From assembly GCA_017547385.1 (NCBI GenBank), contig JAFYPU010000009.1:1-44075 (forward strand): a stretch of DNA of 44,075 bases. Reading direction: 5' to 3'. Below the pieces are notes generated by a model. That model was not told the DNA's origin. It ran no database searches and worked only from the letters and a program-made list of their open reading frames with translations. Positions 43,792 through 44,075 of the stretch are shown here, piece by piece (the first letter of the stretch is position 1; each line of letters begins with the position of its first letter). Made by a program: the position numbers and the translations under genes. The DNA is from Bacteroidaceae bacterium. GTDB taxonomy: Bacteria > Bacteroidota > Bacteroidia > Bacteroidales > Bacteroidaceae.

Positions 43792-44075
43792 TGTGTACTA
43801 AATAAGTTGACACAATTAAAAAAAGTTATGTCACGCTTAATTAGTAATTCATTGCGATTGGAAATCGTGAGGGCCTGCTACTATGATCATCTAAAGAAGA
43901 CGGAAATTTGTAAGAAATATGGTGTGTCCAATGCAACATTATACCGTATTCTTAATACCTTTGCTTCAGAGAACGGCCTTAACCTGAGTATGTCAACGCC
44001 CTTGAAAAATCCGTCTTTGAGCGATAGCGAGTCAGAAATTCTTCGTCTTCGCTTACGCATCAAGGAATTAGAGCA
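43792..44075 (+). mobile_element. Left end of an insertion sequence, cut by the window
   Basis: The sequence from TGTGTACTAAATAAGTTGAC onward, with TGTGT...ACACA dyad, just ahead of a transposase-type frame, resembles IS ends common in Bacteroidetes. The exact boundary and any target duplication cannot be set without the other end. Confidence 0.6.
43828..44075 (+). CDS. Transposase helix-turn-helix subunit (partial)
   Basis: An open frame from ATG at 43828 runs off the end (82 residues visible). It begins MSRLISNSLRLEIVRACYYD and has a helix-turn-helix (LKKTEICKKYGVSNATLYRI) followed by the start of a leucine-rich coiled coil (SESEILRLRLRIKELE). This is the form of OrfA of IS3-type elements, which is normally followed by a frameshifted OrfB integrase. 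The family is inferred, since the catalytic part is beyond the window. Confidence 0.8.
   Translation, partial: MSRLISNSLRLEIVRACYYDHLKKTEICKKYGVSNATLYRILNTFASENGLNLSMSTPLKNPSLSDSESEILRLRLRIKELE

Overview
The window is a piece of a Bacteroidales chromosome, most likely Prevotella-like. Four things point there: promoters of the Bacteroidetes type (TTTG, about 19 nt, then TAnnTTTG) before many genes; a TonB receptor with a carboxypeptidase-regulatory-like N-terminus; families largely confined to this phylum (DUF4348, DUF5103, DUF6048, DUF6452, DUF4199, an APH-RapZ fusion); and a type II-C CRISPR system with a 47-bp repeat. The genus is an inference from gene content only.

Left end (1-6512): a compact type II-C CRISPR-Cas locus. 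The array (seven repeats seen, first one cut by the window edge; six 30-bp spacers) reads rightward and meets a leftward cas9-cas1-cas2 operon at a shared hairpin. A tracrRNA gene, not previously marked by any ORF, lies divergently upstream of cas9. Its anti-repeat pairs with the 5' half of the repeat, which fixes the array strand as plus. Each repeat carries a near-consensus Bacteroidetes promoter, so each spacer may be transcribed from its own promoter.

Housekeeping block (6857-13674): pgeF, obg, adk and hpt on the minus strand, then a DUF151/UVR bifunctional nuclease, rsmE and an APH-type kinase fused to a RapZ C-terminal domain on the plus strand. Next (13861-15601) comes a two-gene operon of a NifU-like protein and a GGGtGRT protein of unknown function, with a strong promoter and a perfect-palindrome terminator.

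Centre (15735-31938): a secreted phosphatase with a TonB receptor, a lipoprotein, rpsA, a 910-residue secreted protein with three tandem repeats of about 180 residues, an MscS/YbdG-type channel, pheS, a DUF4348 lipoprotein, murB, rpsP and a small secreted protein. A family of 21-bp iterated hairpin repeats recurs in three intergenic gaps (10341, 19745, 25765).

Right end (31939-44075): an AT-rich patch with a frameshifted gene and several palindromes, rnpB (RNase P RNA) on the minus strand, a GH29 fucosidase overlapping a DUF5103 protein, a D-2-hydroxyacid dehydrogenase, a TRIC-type channel, apbE with a Crp-type regulator, mntP with DUF6048/DUF6452 proteins and a glycosyltransferase, a DUF4199 protein, an unlisted 50-residue YqaE/Pmp3 protein, and the start of an insertion sequence cut by the window end. 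No tRNA or rRNA gene was seen.
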